Assembly (NCBI GenBank): GCA_000499405.2
Contig: HG738138.1
Span: 3,894,368 to 3,958,367, forward strand
Reading direction: 5' to 3'
DNA from: Onchocerca volvulus
Taxonomy: Eukaryota; Nematoda; Chromadorea; Rhabditida; Onchocercidae
Length of the DNA stretch: 64,000 bases
Below are positions 50,701 through 62,110 of the stretch, in pieces. How positions within the stretch are numbered: position 1 is the first letter of the stretch; every line of letters begins with the position of its first letter. Made by a program: the position numbers and the translations under genes. The notes below the pieces were generated by a model. It made no database searches. It was not told the DNA's origin and saw only the letters and a list, made by a program, of their open reading frames with translations.

Positions 50701-52099
50701 TTAATCTTCAGCATCATCTTTTGAAGTAGCTTCGGACTTGTTCGAGTTTATTGGTAGAAACAGTTTAATCAGATTTCATGTTCTCTTTGTTATAATTTTG
50801 TAATTTTTCAGATATGTAAGGAAATAGCGGATAATGAATATCCACAGTTGCAGTTCGAGTCAATGATTATTGATAATGCATCGATGCAGCTCGTTTCTCA
50901 CCCACAGCAATTTGATATTATACTTTTACCTAATCTTTACGGCAACATAATTTCGAACATAGCTTGTGGCCTCATTGGTGGACCAGGATTAGTATCAGGT
51001 GTCAACATTGGTTCCAAATATGCTATTTTTGAAACGGTGTGTAATTTAGCAGTTAAATATTCTTGTATTTCTTATTCAGTTCTACAAATGGAAACACATA
51101 ATAAGATAATTTTAATTGTTCTGTTTGGAAAAATACATTATTCTTGGATGACTTTTTTAGAATCTTGATTTCATAATTTGTGTGTGATTTTAGGGGACGA
51201 GAGGTAGTGGCACTAGTATAGCTGGCAAAAATATTGCGAATCCTACTTCCTTCATTCGAGCTAGCGTGGATATGCTGAAATATTTGGGATTGGATAATTA
51301 TGCAAATTTGATCAGTGATTCTTTGTTTATTGCACTTACAGAGCGCCATATGCATACTGCTGATATTGGAGGTAAGTTTATCGTTCCACCTTGAGATTCT
51401 GAAATTAAAGTTTTCGTGTTATTTCGCATTAGATCTAAAGTAGATAACCTTCATATCTATAGTTCGTAATCTTGTTTGGTTGGTTGGCTAGCGAATTAGT
51501 ACATTTTCTGTTTCTTTCGAAAATTTTTAGTTTCAAGAATATTGGATGAAACTTTCATAAAACAAAAAAGAAATCAAATTAACAAATGAAACTGGACTAA
51601 CGTTTCTTAGTTTTGGAAAGTAATACAGATATACAAATTAAGTGATTTTTTGGATAAGAAGCTTTTCTACAAATATTTCGTAATCAAATTATCCTTTACG
51701 TTAACTACTTTTTCCAAAAGGTGATGTAATTAGATATATTGAGCCTTACTTCACATTTCAGTATTGTAATGTATGTTTCATTTATTCTATATTTATAAAG
51801 CAGCTGAATTATCATCAAGAAAAAATTGGCTTTTTGATGACTAGTGTAAATTATTGTAACTAGATCTTTTTTTCATTTCCTATAACTATTTAATTCATTC
51901 ACTTTTTTTCGAAGTATATCCAATAAAATATCAAATGTAGTAAACCTAAAAAAGAGACTGAACTTTACTTAATAATCACTGATGTGACATTGTTTTGCCA
52001 TCCTGAAGAAGTTCTGTCGTAGGTGCGGCTAAGACGAGTGAAGTTGTGGACGCAACAATGGAAATAATGGATCAGCTGAGGGATAAATATATTGAATGA
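47783..52099 (+). CDS. IDH3G: NAD-dependent isocitrate dehydrogenase, gamma-type subunit, mitochondrial
   Basis: Nine exons join in phase to 399 residues (human IDH3G 393): 47783-47932, 48660-48767, 48995-49102, 49763-49914, 50132-50201, 50382-50513, 50812-51036, 51194-51371 and 52023-52099. The N-terminus ([15 protein letters not shown]) is Ser/Arg-rich and lacks acid, as in a mitochondrial presequence. Gamma-type blocks are clear: [78 protein letters not shown] and the C-terminal HMHTADIGG. These match gamma better than beta (GNIET, PQQFD, GGPGL). With alpha and beta it forms the matrix enzyme that makes 2-oxoglutarate, CO2 and NADH in the TCA cycle; gamma is chiefly regulatory (citrate/ADP). 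AATAAA at 52359. Confidence 0.94.
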
Positions 52100-52842
52100 T
52101 CAACATTTAAAACGATCGATGGCAAGGTGTCCACTGCCACTTTTAAAAGCAAATTCATTTAATTTCAGCTGAATGAGTTTTGTGCATCAATTTTCGTAAT
52201 AATCCCATCCATAGTATATCTAGTCTTAATCAATAGTGGGTAAATATTAGAAAATTATTGATTGAAAAATTTTTTTTTTCCAATTAGATTTTTGAGTGAC
52301 CGAATCATTGTCCAGTTGGAGCATTGACAATTTACAGTTGAGTATTTGTATCTGCTTTAATAAAATTTCTTGAATATTTGTATTTAAAAATTTTTTCATT
52401 TGTAAAGTTTAATGGGATGTTTGCTGTGTGTTTTTTTCTCTGTTTTTTTTTATATTTTAAATGAAATATTTGCTTTATTAGGAACAGCACTATTGATTTG
52501 ATAAAATCTGCTTTTGCTCATTTCTATTCTTGAACACAACTTGACTCATTATTTCAGAAATCTGTTCAAAATTATTTTATTCTATTTTGGCATCTCTCTT
52601 TCATAGTATTTATCAGAGTTTGGAAACTCACATTGTTGCTTACTTGGTAATGCTACTGCTCATCATTTATTAGCGGTTATCTCAAATATTCATACAAACA
52701 TACGCACATACCTTTTCCACTAATTGCTTTACACCAACATTGTTGATTCAGTACTAAAGAGAACTGACTTCAATTATTTAGTTTTTTGAGCCCACATTAA
52801 ATAAAAAAATATCCAATCCACTAAATCGAAAATTGCTGCTCG
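52100..52842 (+). other. IDH3G 3' UTR and upstream region of the cysteine-loop precursor gene
   Basis: About 740 bp without a coding frame. AATAAA at 52359-52364 is a likely IDH3G poly(A) signal. The right end carries the TATA-like element listed next. Confidence 0.5.
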
Positions 52843-52852
52843 TATATAAATA
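52843..52852 (+). promoter_or_regulatory. TATA box
   Basis: TATATAAATA in a less AT-rich context, 63 nt before the ATG of the small secreted precursor. Spacing suggests initiation near 52875. A second ATG at 52871 in another frame is closed by TAG before the exon ends. Confidence 0.5.
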
Positions 52853-52914
52853 GCTTTAGTTTCACCACTGATGACAAGTTATCTCCATTTTTTGGCCACT
52901 TCGAGTGTGACTGG

Positions 52915-55365
52915 ATGCTTTGCGGTCAAACTTATTCCGTCCTTATCACTCTTTCTTTAGTAATTTTCAGGTGAGCTTCTGCTTATGAACGCTGTTCAAA
53001 CATAATTACATTATTTATTAATCAAATTATTATAAGTCAATTTGTTGGCAAGAGATACTTCATGAAGTTAGTACTTTATTTATTGCTAGACATACTTCAT
53101 TAATTTACTGAGTAATTAATAAGTAATTAACAAGTTAAAAGGGACAGAGAATTCATGGCATTTTCTTAGGAATTGAAACCATCTAATTTGAAAGTTTTCC
53201 AAGTATTCATGGCCTTTTACTGGAATATATTCATAAATTGCATATCAAACAGGAATCAAGATTCTTAATGTATCTCTCCCATTTTGCATTACATTATAAA
53301 TTTTATGATGAAGTGATTGTGTTTGAGAATATGTTCTATTTGTTGTTTGTATAATGTAAGAATTATTAATATTGTTTTTGTATATGGTCTTTAAAGATAA
53401 TTTCTGCTAATTTTACTGAATCACTATAGAAAAGAAGATAATATGTGCGCATAATATGTGTTATTCAGCTAAAAATAATCTGGCTTTAATTTATCGAATT
53501 CTGCTACTTTTATTTTTTTGAATAGATCTCTACTTACAACTGTTCATTTACTCATCAGTGGACATGTTTACTTATTTTGATACCTTTTATTATTTGTTCT
53601 TTTCCTTCGAATGTTGAAAATTATTTTCGGAATTTACTTTGTCATTTTCTTAGTAATGTCAGTCCCTTTTTATTTTACATTTCTCTCTTAAGATGCGTTT
53701 TGCAATTTTTGACCGTTAAAAGCGTATGCTATGACGATGTCTTTAGAAATTGTGAATATTATATATCGGCAATATTTGAATCCATTTCATTTTAATCCTT
53801 TTTAGTTTTCTTTTTCAGTTTTTTAGAGCAAAGTTTTGCAGATCCTATATGCTAATTTGGGACTGAAAATTTTAATTCGTGTGGTTTTTGAATTGTATTG
53901 ACTGCATTTTTCCTCTTTGATCTTCATTTTGTATTATAAATGCACAGCTGCGCTGTAGTTTTTTTTCAGTTGCAGTTTTCTTATTGAATCTGTTTCATAT
54001 AGAATAACTAAATAATTGATAGGACTTGTGTAATTAAATTTTTTTTAATTGTAAATTCCAAATGCTGGAAGCATACTCATCTCTCCAAAATTCTAGAAAG
54101 CTAAATAAGGTAGAGACTGGGAAAGTCGGGAAGTAGATGCAATCATTGGAAGATGTAGGCTTGTAGAAGTTAGGCGAAGTGCGAAAAGCTTTGTCACATA
54201 AATTAGTTTTGGAAAACGGCTTGGCCTTTTATCGTTGTAATTTATTTGACATAACAGTATTCGGACAGTTGAATTATTTGGTTTTGTCTGTTAATCTCTC
54301 ATTTCATCAAAGTTATATTTCTTGACTTTATTTGTTCATTTAATGCTTTCCCCAACTGAGCATTTCTCAAAAAATCTATATTTTATATCCAATAGATATA
54401 ATTCGAGTCGTATTTCCATTCTTGAGACTGAATTTATTGCTCAAAAAAGACCTTGAATCACATATATGATAAAAATGGGGAAATTATAGTCATTGAAATA
54501 GGCAGTTGCTTTAATTTTCTGTCGAAAACAACTGGTTCGTCAATCCATGATAATAAGGGTACGGCGCATTTGTGCAAATCATGATAATAGTAATCGAAGA
54601 ATTCAGAAATGGTTTCTAGTGAAGCTTCAAAAAAATGGTTGAAATCATATCATCGGCTCCAAGGCAAATTAGTATTTGTAATTTATTTTCGTTCATCGGT
54701 AGTGATAATAGTATATCCATAATGTTTACATTTCGAATTTGCCATGTGGAACTCTCAAATAACTTGAAATGGTTTATTCTTGAAAAAATGTGAAAGTAAA
54801 GTAGGAATTCAGAGTCATACGGATTTAGAAAATTAGTTTTGAAGCATTATGGAATAGAGAACAGAGGATAAAGCTTTCTTCAGTATATGAAGCGTTTTGT
54901 GTATTACCATAATTGCAAATTTAGAATTGGTTTTCCTGTGCTGCTAATGATAGTGTAGAGAAAAAAAAAAAAATTTGCAGGACAAACTCTGCCAGAATTT
55001 CGCTATGGGACGAAGAATCACGAAACGGCGCATGGTAATTCTGCATGCATATTCTGTTTCTTTCGTACGTTATCGAGGTGACCTCAGATGTGACACTTTT
55101 TCTGGATAAAATATTCGAAAAATTGGAAATTTCTTTTAAAATGCAAAGTTAATCTGGTTCTAAAGTTTTCTATATATTAAAAAATTTTTTCAGGGGAAAT
55201 TTGCCAACATCTCAGTTATTTCCATGGCGTAATTCTATATCACACAAGCAAACTCGTCATTTTGAACACCAAAAACCAAGACATCACATAGTGCTGCGAT
55301 CTGCAAATCATTTCAAGAACTGTTATTTCTCACCAATCCAATGTGTACTTGTTGAAGAGCAATAA
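52915..55365 (+). CDS. Small secreted precursor with allatostatin-C/somatostatin-like cysteine loop
   Basis: Three exons join in exact phase to 93 residues: 52915-52970, 54981-55034 and 55194-55365. Exon 1 encodes MLCGQTYSVLITLSLVIF, a compact signal peptide, and ends AG/GTGAGC. Exon 2 has a TTTGCAG acceptor and a CATG/GTAATT donor. Exon 3 has a TTTTTTCAG acceptor and ends with TAA. After the signal peptide only two cysteines remain, in NHFKNCYFSPIQC near the C-terminus. The loop C-Y-F-x-P-I-x-C has the same six-residue spacing and core as arthropod allatostatin C (CYFNPISC). The middle is rich in His, Arg and Lys and has Trp-containing segments. No dibasic convertase site precedes the loop; the nearest is a single Arg (LR/SANHF). 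I infer a neuropeptide or peptide-hormone precursor acting on allatostatin-C/somatostatin-type receptors. Alternatively it is an unrelated small disulfide protein. AATAAA at 55454. Confidence 0.65.
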
Positions 55366-56939
55366 CAATTAAAATTATTTTTAATTATTTGGAGGATTAG
55401 CGATCGCTAAATAGTCGATCAATTTGTTGAGCTATTTGAAGTCCCTTAAAAGAAATAAATGCATTAACAGTTCTTCTGCAAAAATTATTTTTTAACTGTT
55501 TTTAAAAGTTTGAGAAAAGTTGAACTATTGACCGTTGTTGTTAATGCTGAAAACAAATTGCGAAAAATGGAAAATGCACTAATTAATATACTAGTCTAAG
55601 ATGAGTCATTATGGTCAAATGTCTTAATAAACGAGCAGGTGAAGTTTAATCACTTACAAAATCGCGATTTAGTCATTCCATAAAATCAAACTTACTATCA
55701 TGCCAAGTTCGAATTGCCTTCATATTAATTTTCTAAGAAACTTATCACATCAAGAACTGCATTGCTGCCGATGAAAAAATTACTCAAAGCCGAAGAACAC
55801 CGGGCTCTTTATATTTTTCTTATATGTTACTATTGTTGAAAATTCTTTAGAATTTTAACAAAAACAGAAATTCGAGGTTTTATGTAACTGTTTTTTTAAT
55901 ATGATTACGCCTATCGGCATTATATCTTCAAAAGGTACCAATAATAATATGTTCCTTTGCGTTACTTAATTCATTGCTGCTTAAATTTTGGAAAATTTTT
56001 CAAAAACTTGATTCTTAGGTAGAAGGTAATGAAGAAACCTAATAAGCAAAGTTTCATAAAATAATTGAGAGCATATTCAAAGTATATCAAGCATTTCAAT
56101 AGATGTTGGTTCGAGGAGCACAGATGAATGAAAAAAAAAAATTATATTGATTTTGATAAAGTTGATTTTTTAATCATACCAAATTAGACATCATATCATC
56201 TGATTTATTACTTTTTCAAATGCATGCTTAATGTACCTCGTTTCTTCTCTTTTTTCCTTTGCATTCTCGCTTTTCGTTAGTCAGCTATATTAAAAAAATT
56301 AATAAATTCCCTTTTTTTGAAGATTTCTCTGATAATTTTAAGGTGTGAATTAAATTATTAGAGTTAGTTTTCTAATTACTGAAATATTTATTAATTCCAA
56401 TTGCAATTACTAAGGTATTCAATAAATAAGAAAACTAAGACATTTATTAATTCCAACTGAAAATTAATTCCAATTGCAGCACATCCGCCGATGCTGAACC
56501 AGCTAAATGCTTGCATGGGAATATGTGAACTTCCTGAAATGAGCAGCATAAGCTACCTTTATACGTTTATACGAGAATTACCTTTATACGGTAATTAGGA
56601 TACTAGTAACTCGAACAGATTAGCCACATTTGGCCGGTATTTTACGTCATTCTTCCGATTTACCTGGAACAATTGACAATTGCTAGTGTACTTTAAGTCT
56701 ACCTGGAACACTTGATAATAAACCTTGATACTTTTAGCTTAGTTATTTTCGAATTGTGATAAAGTTGAGTCTTTCGGTTAAAATTTTTCGAAGAGATTAG
56801 TCTTTCTTAATACTGTCTTATTAAATTTGACATGTGTAAAAGGACTGAAGAATTATGATGAAAAATTTCAAACTTTTTGCCATCTCAATTTTTTGCTTTA
56901 TAATTGAAGAGCTGAAAAGATATTCATAGCGCCAAACAG

Positions 56940-57004
56940 AAAAGAAAAAAAGTGAAAAAAAAAACAAAAAACAAAAACAAAAAACAAAAATAAAAAAAAA
57001 AAAA
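56940..57004. repeat. A-rich simple repeat (CAAAAA-like units)
   Basis: Alternating A runs broken by single C, G or T over about 65 bp. Confidence 0.7.
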
Positions 57005-57170
57005 GTATTCTGACAAGGCTCATTTAACCAAATAGAGCTTTCTGAAATTTGTTACAAGCAAGAAAAGTAATTATTCCTCTTCAGCCAAAGCATTGCATTG
57101 TTCGTTGGTTCTTTGTCAATACCATGAAAGTTTTGGTATAGTCTTGTGACATTCATCCGACACAATTGGT

Positions 57171-57447
57171 CTAGGCATCCGTTTGTCAGTTAATTCATTC
57201 GTCGTTCACAAACATTTCTTCTTAACCGCCTGATCAAAAAAAGAAGTCTAACAAACAGCTCTATTTTTCCCTCAATTTATGTCTCATTAATTTACGAAAA
57301 GTTCAGCCTAGGCATTCGTCTGTCAGTTAATTCATCCATCGTTCACACACATTTTTCCTTCTCAACGACTTGATTAAAAAAAAAAAAAAAGTCTAATAGA
57401 CAACTCTATTCTTCCCTCAGTTTATGTCACATTAATTTCCGTAAACT
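57171..57447. repeat. Tandem duplication, two copies, period about 137 bp
   Basis: Copy 1 (57171-57307) and copy 2 (57308-57447) share CTAGGCATNCGTNTGTCAGT, TTCACANACATTT, an A tract, AAGTCTAA and TTTATGTCNCATTAATTT. Identity is high enough to suggest a fairly recent event. Confidence 0.8.
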
Positions 57448-58086
57448 TTATTCAAAACGAATGTCCTCATTCACAAACATCTGACGGAATTTTAGTATTG
57501 TGTGAAATTCAATATTTTCCTTTTCATAAATGTTTCAGCTTTTGGCACTGTTTCTTAGAATAAAATGAGTGCAATTAAATTTCATCGTATTTATTTGTAT
57601 TTATATTATTTTAAGATAGCTTAAGGTTTATTTTTTCAATACACATTGTCGGATTGCTTCTTTAATACAAGCATCATTTCACTTAGCAGGTACCATTTCA
57701 TTAGTGTTTAAATCATTTTTTATAATATTTCCAAATGCATTAGATGTTGTCAATAATTTTTTCCGAAATTTCATTAAGAAAAGTGCCTATTGCTAGTTAC
57801 AATGTATCATGACAAATTTATAAATTTATTTCAATCAAAAGTAATTTAAATGTTTATTTCTTTTCGAAGAATGCTCAAAAAGTTACATTATTTTGCTCTA
57901 ATATTTTCTAAAAGATAATTGTTTTAGACATTTCTTGAATGATATTTCATCAACACTACATAGAAGTTGCGATTGAATGTGGCGACAAGAGTTTTAAAGC
58001 GATTATTTTAGAAGAAAAAGAAGATAGATAGTTAAAAAGAACTCTTTTTCCAGTTCTGGGGATTTCGAAATATAAGCAAAAGTAAT

Positions 58087-58223
58087 AGCAGTGAAAGCAA
58101 TAGCAACTTTCAATTGTCATAAAAACTTGCCGGTTCCATTTTTCTCTTTTTTCGGAGTGAACCGCAAGCTTTTATAACAATTGAAAGTTTACATTTACAT
58201 CCAAATTTGGAACTTTCACTGCT
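58087..58223. repeat. Long interrupted inverted repeat
   Basis: Inner arms 58105-58135 and 58159-58189 pair over about 28 of 31 positions around a 23-nt T-rich loop. Outer arms 58087-58097 and 58213-58223 (AGCAGTGAAAG / CTTTCACTGCT) pair perfectly. It could be a miRNA-like hairpin or a small MITE-type element. Confidence 0.65.
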
Positions 58224-60982
58224 TTTAAACTTAGTAAACACCAGAAAATTTTCCCTTACTTGTTTACTAAAAAATTAAGCGTTGAAAACTGAAAAGCAGA
58301 TGACAAATTCTAATGAATAAAATATATGTGAAATGATCTAATCGAGAATTCAGAAAATACGCTGAGTCGATTTTTTTTTAAATTCAGCTGCAGGCAAGAG
58401 TGGTATTTAAAAAACTCAAATTTTAGAGAAATTGTATCAAAATGCAATTATAGTTCAGTTTTTAAGGTAAACTATTCCATTTTTTTTTAGCATTGAAATC
58501 TAAATTTAGATTAAATTTTAAGCCTAAATTATTTTCTCGTTTCGATTCAATTGCTGCTCTGAAATCCTTTCCTCATTTTTTACACCACTTCCTCTCTGTC
58601 TAACTTAATGTTACTGGTTTGCATCGTGTTTAAGAAACGAAACACAGTGTAAATTTGATAAGTAACTTTATTGCTGTACTTTGAATCACTTGTTGAAAGA
58701 AAAAAAAAAAAAAAAAGCAAAAACAAAAATTGAATTATTTGTGTACTTCTCTGCTCATACATTATGCTATTTAAATCACTCATTTTATAAATTTGAATTT
58801 GTTTAAAAGATATCTTTGAAACTTTCACAATTCATTTCCTTCAAATTCGTTTTCATTTCTTCTATTTAATATAATTATATTTATTTTGCTGCTAATTAAT
58901 TGATGATCTTTACTGTCTTTATTGAGATTCCGAAAAGTTTTTTTCGATATACTGTAAGGAAATGTTGGAAGTGCAAATGAAACACTGATAAGACATTCTT
59001 TTGGTGTTAATTAACCGACAGTAACCAGTCTTTTTCTGAGGAACTAGAAAAAAAAGAAAAGGATAAGATGCAGTTAAATGAAATAAATGTACACAATCGT
59101 TGACAAAGTATGATTTTGGATTTCAGATTTTCTAAGAATTGCAGGATTTTTAATTTCTATTCATAGTTCGTTTATTGCTAATATTTGAACTTTTCGGAAT
59201 TAATTGTTCAATCAATAAATACACATAATACATAATGACAAAGTTTATTTTTCAACAGCGTAGGCGTACGAAAAAACATCTCTATACTGGAATTTGCAGT
59301 CAGTTTGGAATGGTGATGCTTGGGATATATTGATTTAAATTCGTCTCAAAAATACAAATACAAGATAATTTACTTTGAGAAATAATGGTTTTTTTTTGTT
59401 TTTTTATTTTTCAAATTTTTTTTTCTACAGTCGAAATGAGAAAATCTTTTTTTTTTTTTTTTGAATATACTTGACGGAAAAACTAAAGATGAGATCAATA
59501 ATGTGAGTTTAAATGTGATAAATTAATTAATGAGATGAATAAATATGCATTCTTAGAATTTTTAGAAATTTGAATATTTTGGAATTATTTGTGTAATAAT
59601 TTATGCGGGAGTTTCATTTTTCCTTGGTTAAAGAACTTATTCAAAATTTAATTTGGCTCAGAAGTAATTCAACACAAATTTAATGCAGAATTATTAACTA
59701 AGTAATATTTAAATAAAAAAATGATTTTGGATGCCTATATTTTAAACAATATAGTGCATTATTTGAAGAAGGTTTGGCGAAAATTGATAATTGAATTTGC
59801 ACTAATCAATTGATTTTGAATTGACATAATCGGCCAAGACGTTCAGTTGTAAAGGCGATCGGAATTTTTGTTAAGATAATAGCTAAAAAATAATTTTCCT
59901 TCTCAAGTAATAGTTAATAAAACTAGAACGAATATCCTAGCAGAAGAAAGTCGAAAAATTCTTGAAAAATTAATTTTTAAAAAATTAATAGTTATTAGTT
60001 TCTAAAAATTACTAGTCTTTGATTAAGTACTTTTTTATAAACTTAGCGAAAAAATTTCATGCATTTACATTTAACTTTGACCCATAGAAAATTTGTAGAT
60101 AAGTGTTAAACTTTGTTATGAAATTTGTCAATAATTCATACACACAATACATGAGTTCTCTCCTACTTATACCACTTATTTCAAATATCCAATGTTGCAC
60201 TTTTATTAGTTTTTAAAAATCAATGCAAAAAAAAATTGTGAAAGATTTATATAACTAAAAACAAAATAAAAATCTATGAGCAGTTCGTGAGAGACGAAAC
60301 TATAGTTGTGCAATATATCACTATTTTTCCCTGTACGAAAGATGCACCGAAAGGCAAGATCACTTTTTCAGATCCAGAAATCTCGAAAATGCCTCTTACG
60401 ATTTAGCGATCTTGCAACTGCTCGTTTAACTTTGAACTGAAATTTGTAAATCATGATCTACATTTGATGACTTTTTACATTAATCTAAGTGTCCCTTTTG
60501 TGTGAGGATTTTGCTCTTACTTTTAAATGCTACAAGTTCGAACTTCTAAAATAATAACTAAAATCAATCAACGGAACAAAAAATAGTATAAGCAAATAGA
60601 GAAAATAGGTAAGGAATTGAATAAAGCAACATTTTTTTCTGTAAGCTGGCATTTTTAAGCTTAATAATAGATATAGTATGATAACATATGTAATTATTTT
60701 GCAATTATCTATACGCTTATATATACGATTGTAATATTTCTCCCATGAAACATATAGTATATTTCATTTTTGAAAATGCTGGATCAATGCATACTTAACC
60801 AAATAGTTAACCTTTTCGGGATTAACTCTTCTAATTACTTCCTAATTTTGAAATTCTCAATCGAAGCATATCAAATAAAAAATACAATCTTCAAGAATTG
60901 CTATCCTTAGATAAAGTGGAACTTTTTTAAAAATAGTTTTGAAAGAAAGTTGGTTTATACTAACAATATACTTTAGATCAGT

Positions 60983-62110
60983 TTATGTTTTCTTGTTTTC
61001 TCTGAGCCGTAAACCAGTTTGAAGCATTACGATTTGCTCTTGAAATTCAGCCGATAACTGGGCAAATTAGTGTGTCACGATCTTGTTTGTTCAAATAATA
61101 TTCAAATTTGGTTGTTTATAATGATTATGATGGTACTATGTTATCCTATATTGTCTATTGCGTTTCGCTATAAAAGTAATCTTATTAGTATACTGATTTC
61201 TTCTGTAGTAGAAAAAGATAGAAGTTCTATAGAAATAGTTGCATCTGAACTTTTTCTTATCAATGCTAAATTTGGTGGAGTGAGTTTAATTATGCAACAT
61301 CTTTTTTGCTTTTCATGGTGAGCTTACTCTTACAGATGCATCATTATATGTGTTGGGTCGAATGTAACTTTTTATGCTTGGAATCTTCCCAGTAGTGAAG
61401 ATTAGCTTTAAATAATCCCATTGGAAAGTGTAAATTTTTAAGTTGCTCAGTGTTAAAGCAGAGATGATATCATGAACAAGTTAATGTCTTGATTATTTTG
61501 AAAAATGTAAATCCACTAATTGGCTCCCACAAAACAGATTCAGCACCACAATATTCATTCATGACAAAGCATATTCGTGATTTTTTAACTTTCAAAACTT
61601 GTACATCACTGATTGCATGTAGCTTTTCACTTGAAATAATTTCTTTGAAAAATATTGCTGAATCTTCCGCCGGGAAAAACTCCAAATTTCGAGTTTCAGT
61701 TACATTTTGAAAATATGTATTAACAATACTTTCAAATGTCTTGATACTTATGTTTATAAGAATTGTTAGTCAAAAGTCTTTTAATTATATGTTTGAATTT
61801 CGAGTGTAAAATTATTTTAACAAATTGACGCTCTCTTTTTCCTCATTTATGAAAAACAATAGTTTTTAATGCTCATGAAGCTGAGGGATTTTCCTGAATC
61901 GTTATCAATGAAGCATATAAGAAAAAGTTATATTAAAAATGACGCATACCAAAGCTTTTTTAAATTGCACTGAGCAAAGTGAAAAAATGAATTCATAACA
62001 ACTTATTTTTTCTGTTTCTTTACTTTTCATTCCTTTTAGTTTTAAACTATTCATAATTAATTTTTGTAACTTCGTAAAATTAGAAAGTGAATCTTTTTTC
62101 ATATTTGGCA
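60983..62110 (-). CDS. Unassigned exon-like segments; possible gene or gene remnant
   Basis: Three open stretches with splice-like edges lie in order. Segment 62110-61950 (acceptor ATTAG, donor TTG/GTATGC) encodes a basic, Leu/Lys-rich stretch (NFTKLQKLIMNSLKLKG). Segment 61739-61470, which can be joined in phase 0, encodes an acidic-to-mixed stretch (NLEFFPAEDSAIFFKEI, KSRICFVMNEYCGAE). Segment 61057-60983 (acceptor TTTGCCCAG) encodes a terminal LSAEFQEQIVMLQTGLRLR and a stop. Composition looks coding, and the frame around 61470-61780 is open for about 100 codons. No start, no complete exon chain and no confident family were found. The helix-strand pattern reminded me faintly of an ORC/CDC6 winged helix, which is not evidence. 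It could also be a decayed gene or chance. Confidence 0.28.

Larger units (their letters stand above)
55366..60982. other. Gene-poor region right of the cysteine-loop precursor
   Basis: 5.6 kb with no supportable gene. It contains AATAAA at 55454, an A-rich CAAAAA-type simple repeat at 56940-57004, a tandem duplication at 57171-57447, a long hairpin at 58087-58223 and several poly(T/A) tracts. Short exon-like frames (56480-56597, 60306-60442) were judged to be chance. Confidence 0.4.

Noticed and set aside
52862..52945. Minus-strand frame with KMEITCHQ, recalling CDCA7 proteins
   Set aside because: It is antisense to the signal-peptide exon of the cysteine-loop precursor, and no following cysteine-rich CXXC exon exists downstream on that strand.
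53611..53691. Signal-peptide-like frame MLKIIFGIYFVIFLVMS
   Set aside because: None of its possible donors end in the phase needed by the exon at 54981, while the exon at 52915 does and has a TATA box.
56480..56597. Exon-like frame after TTGCAG (HPPMLNQLNACMG)
   Set aside because: 38 open codons with splice-like edges but no upstream exon or start in phase; open frames of this length are expected by chance.
60306..60442. Plus-strand frame LCNISLFFPVRKMHRKAR
   Set aside because: Short, basic, no partner exons and no motif; within chance expectation.
61070..61321. 83-codon plus frame with hydrophobic start
   Set aside because: Overlaps the minus-strand coding-like block, lacks any motif, and its hydrophobicity reflects T-rich codons.
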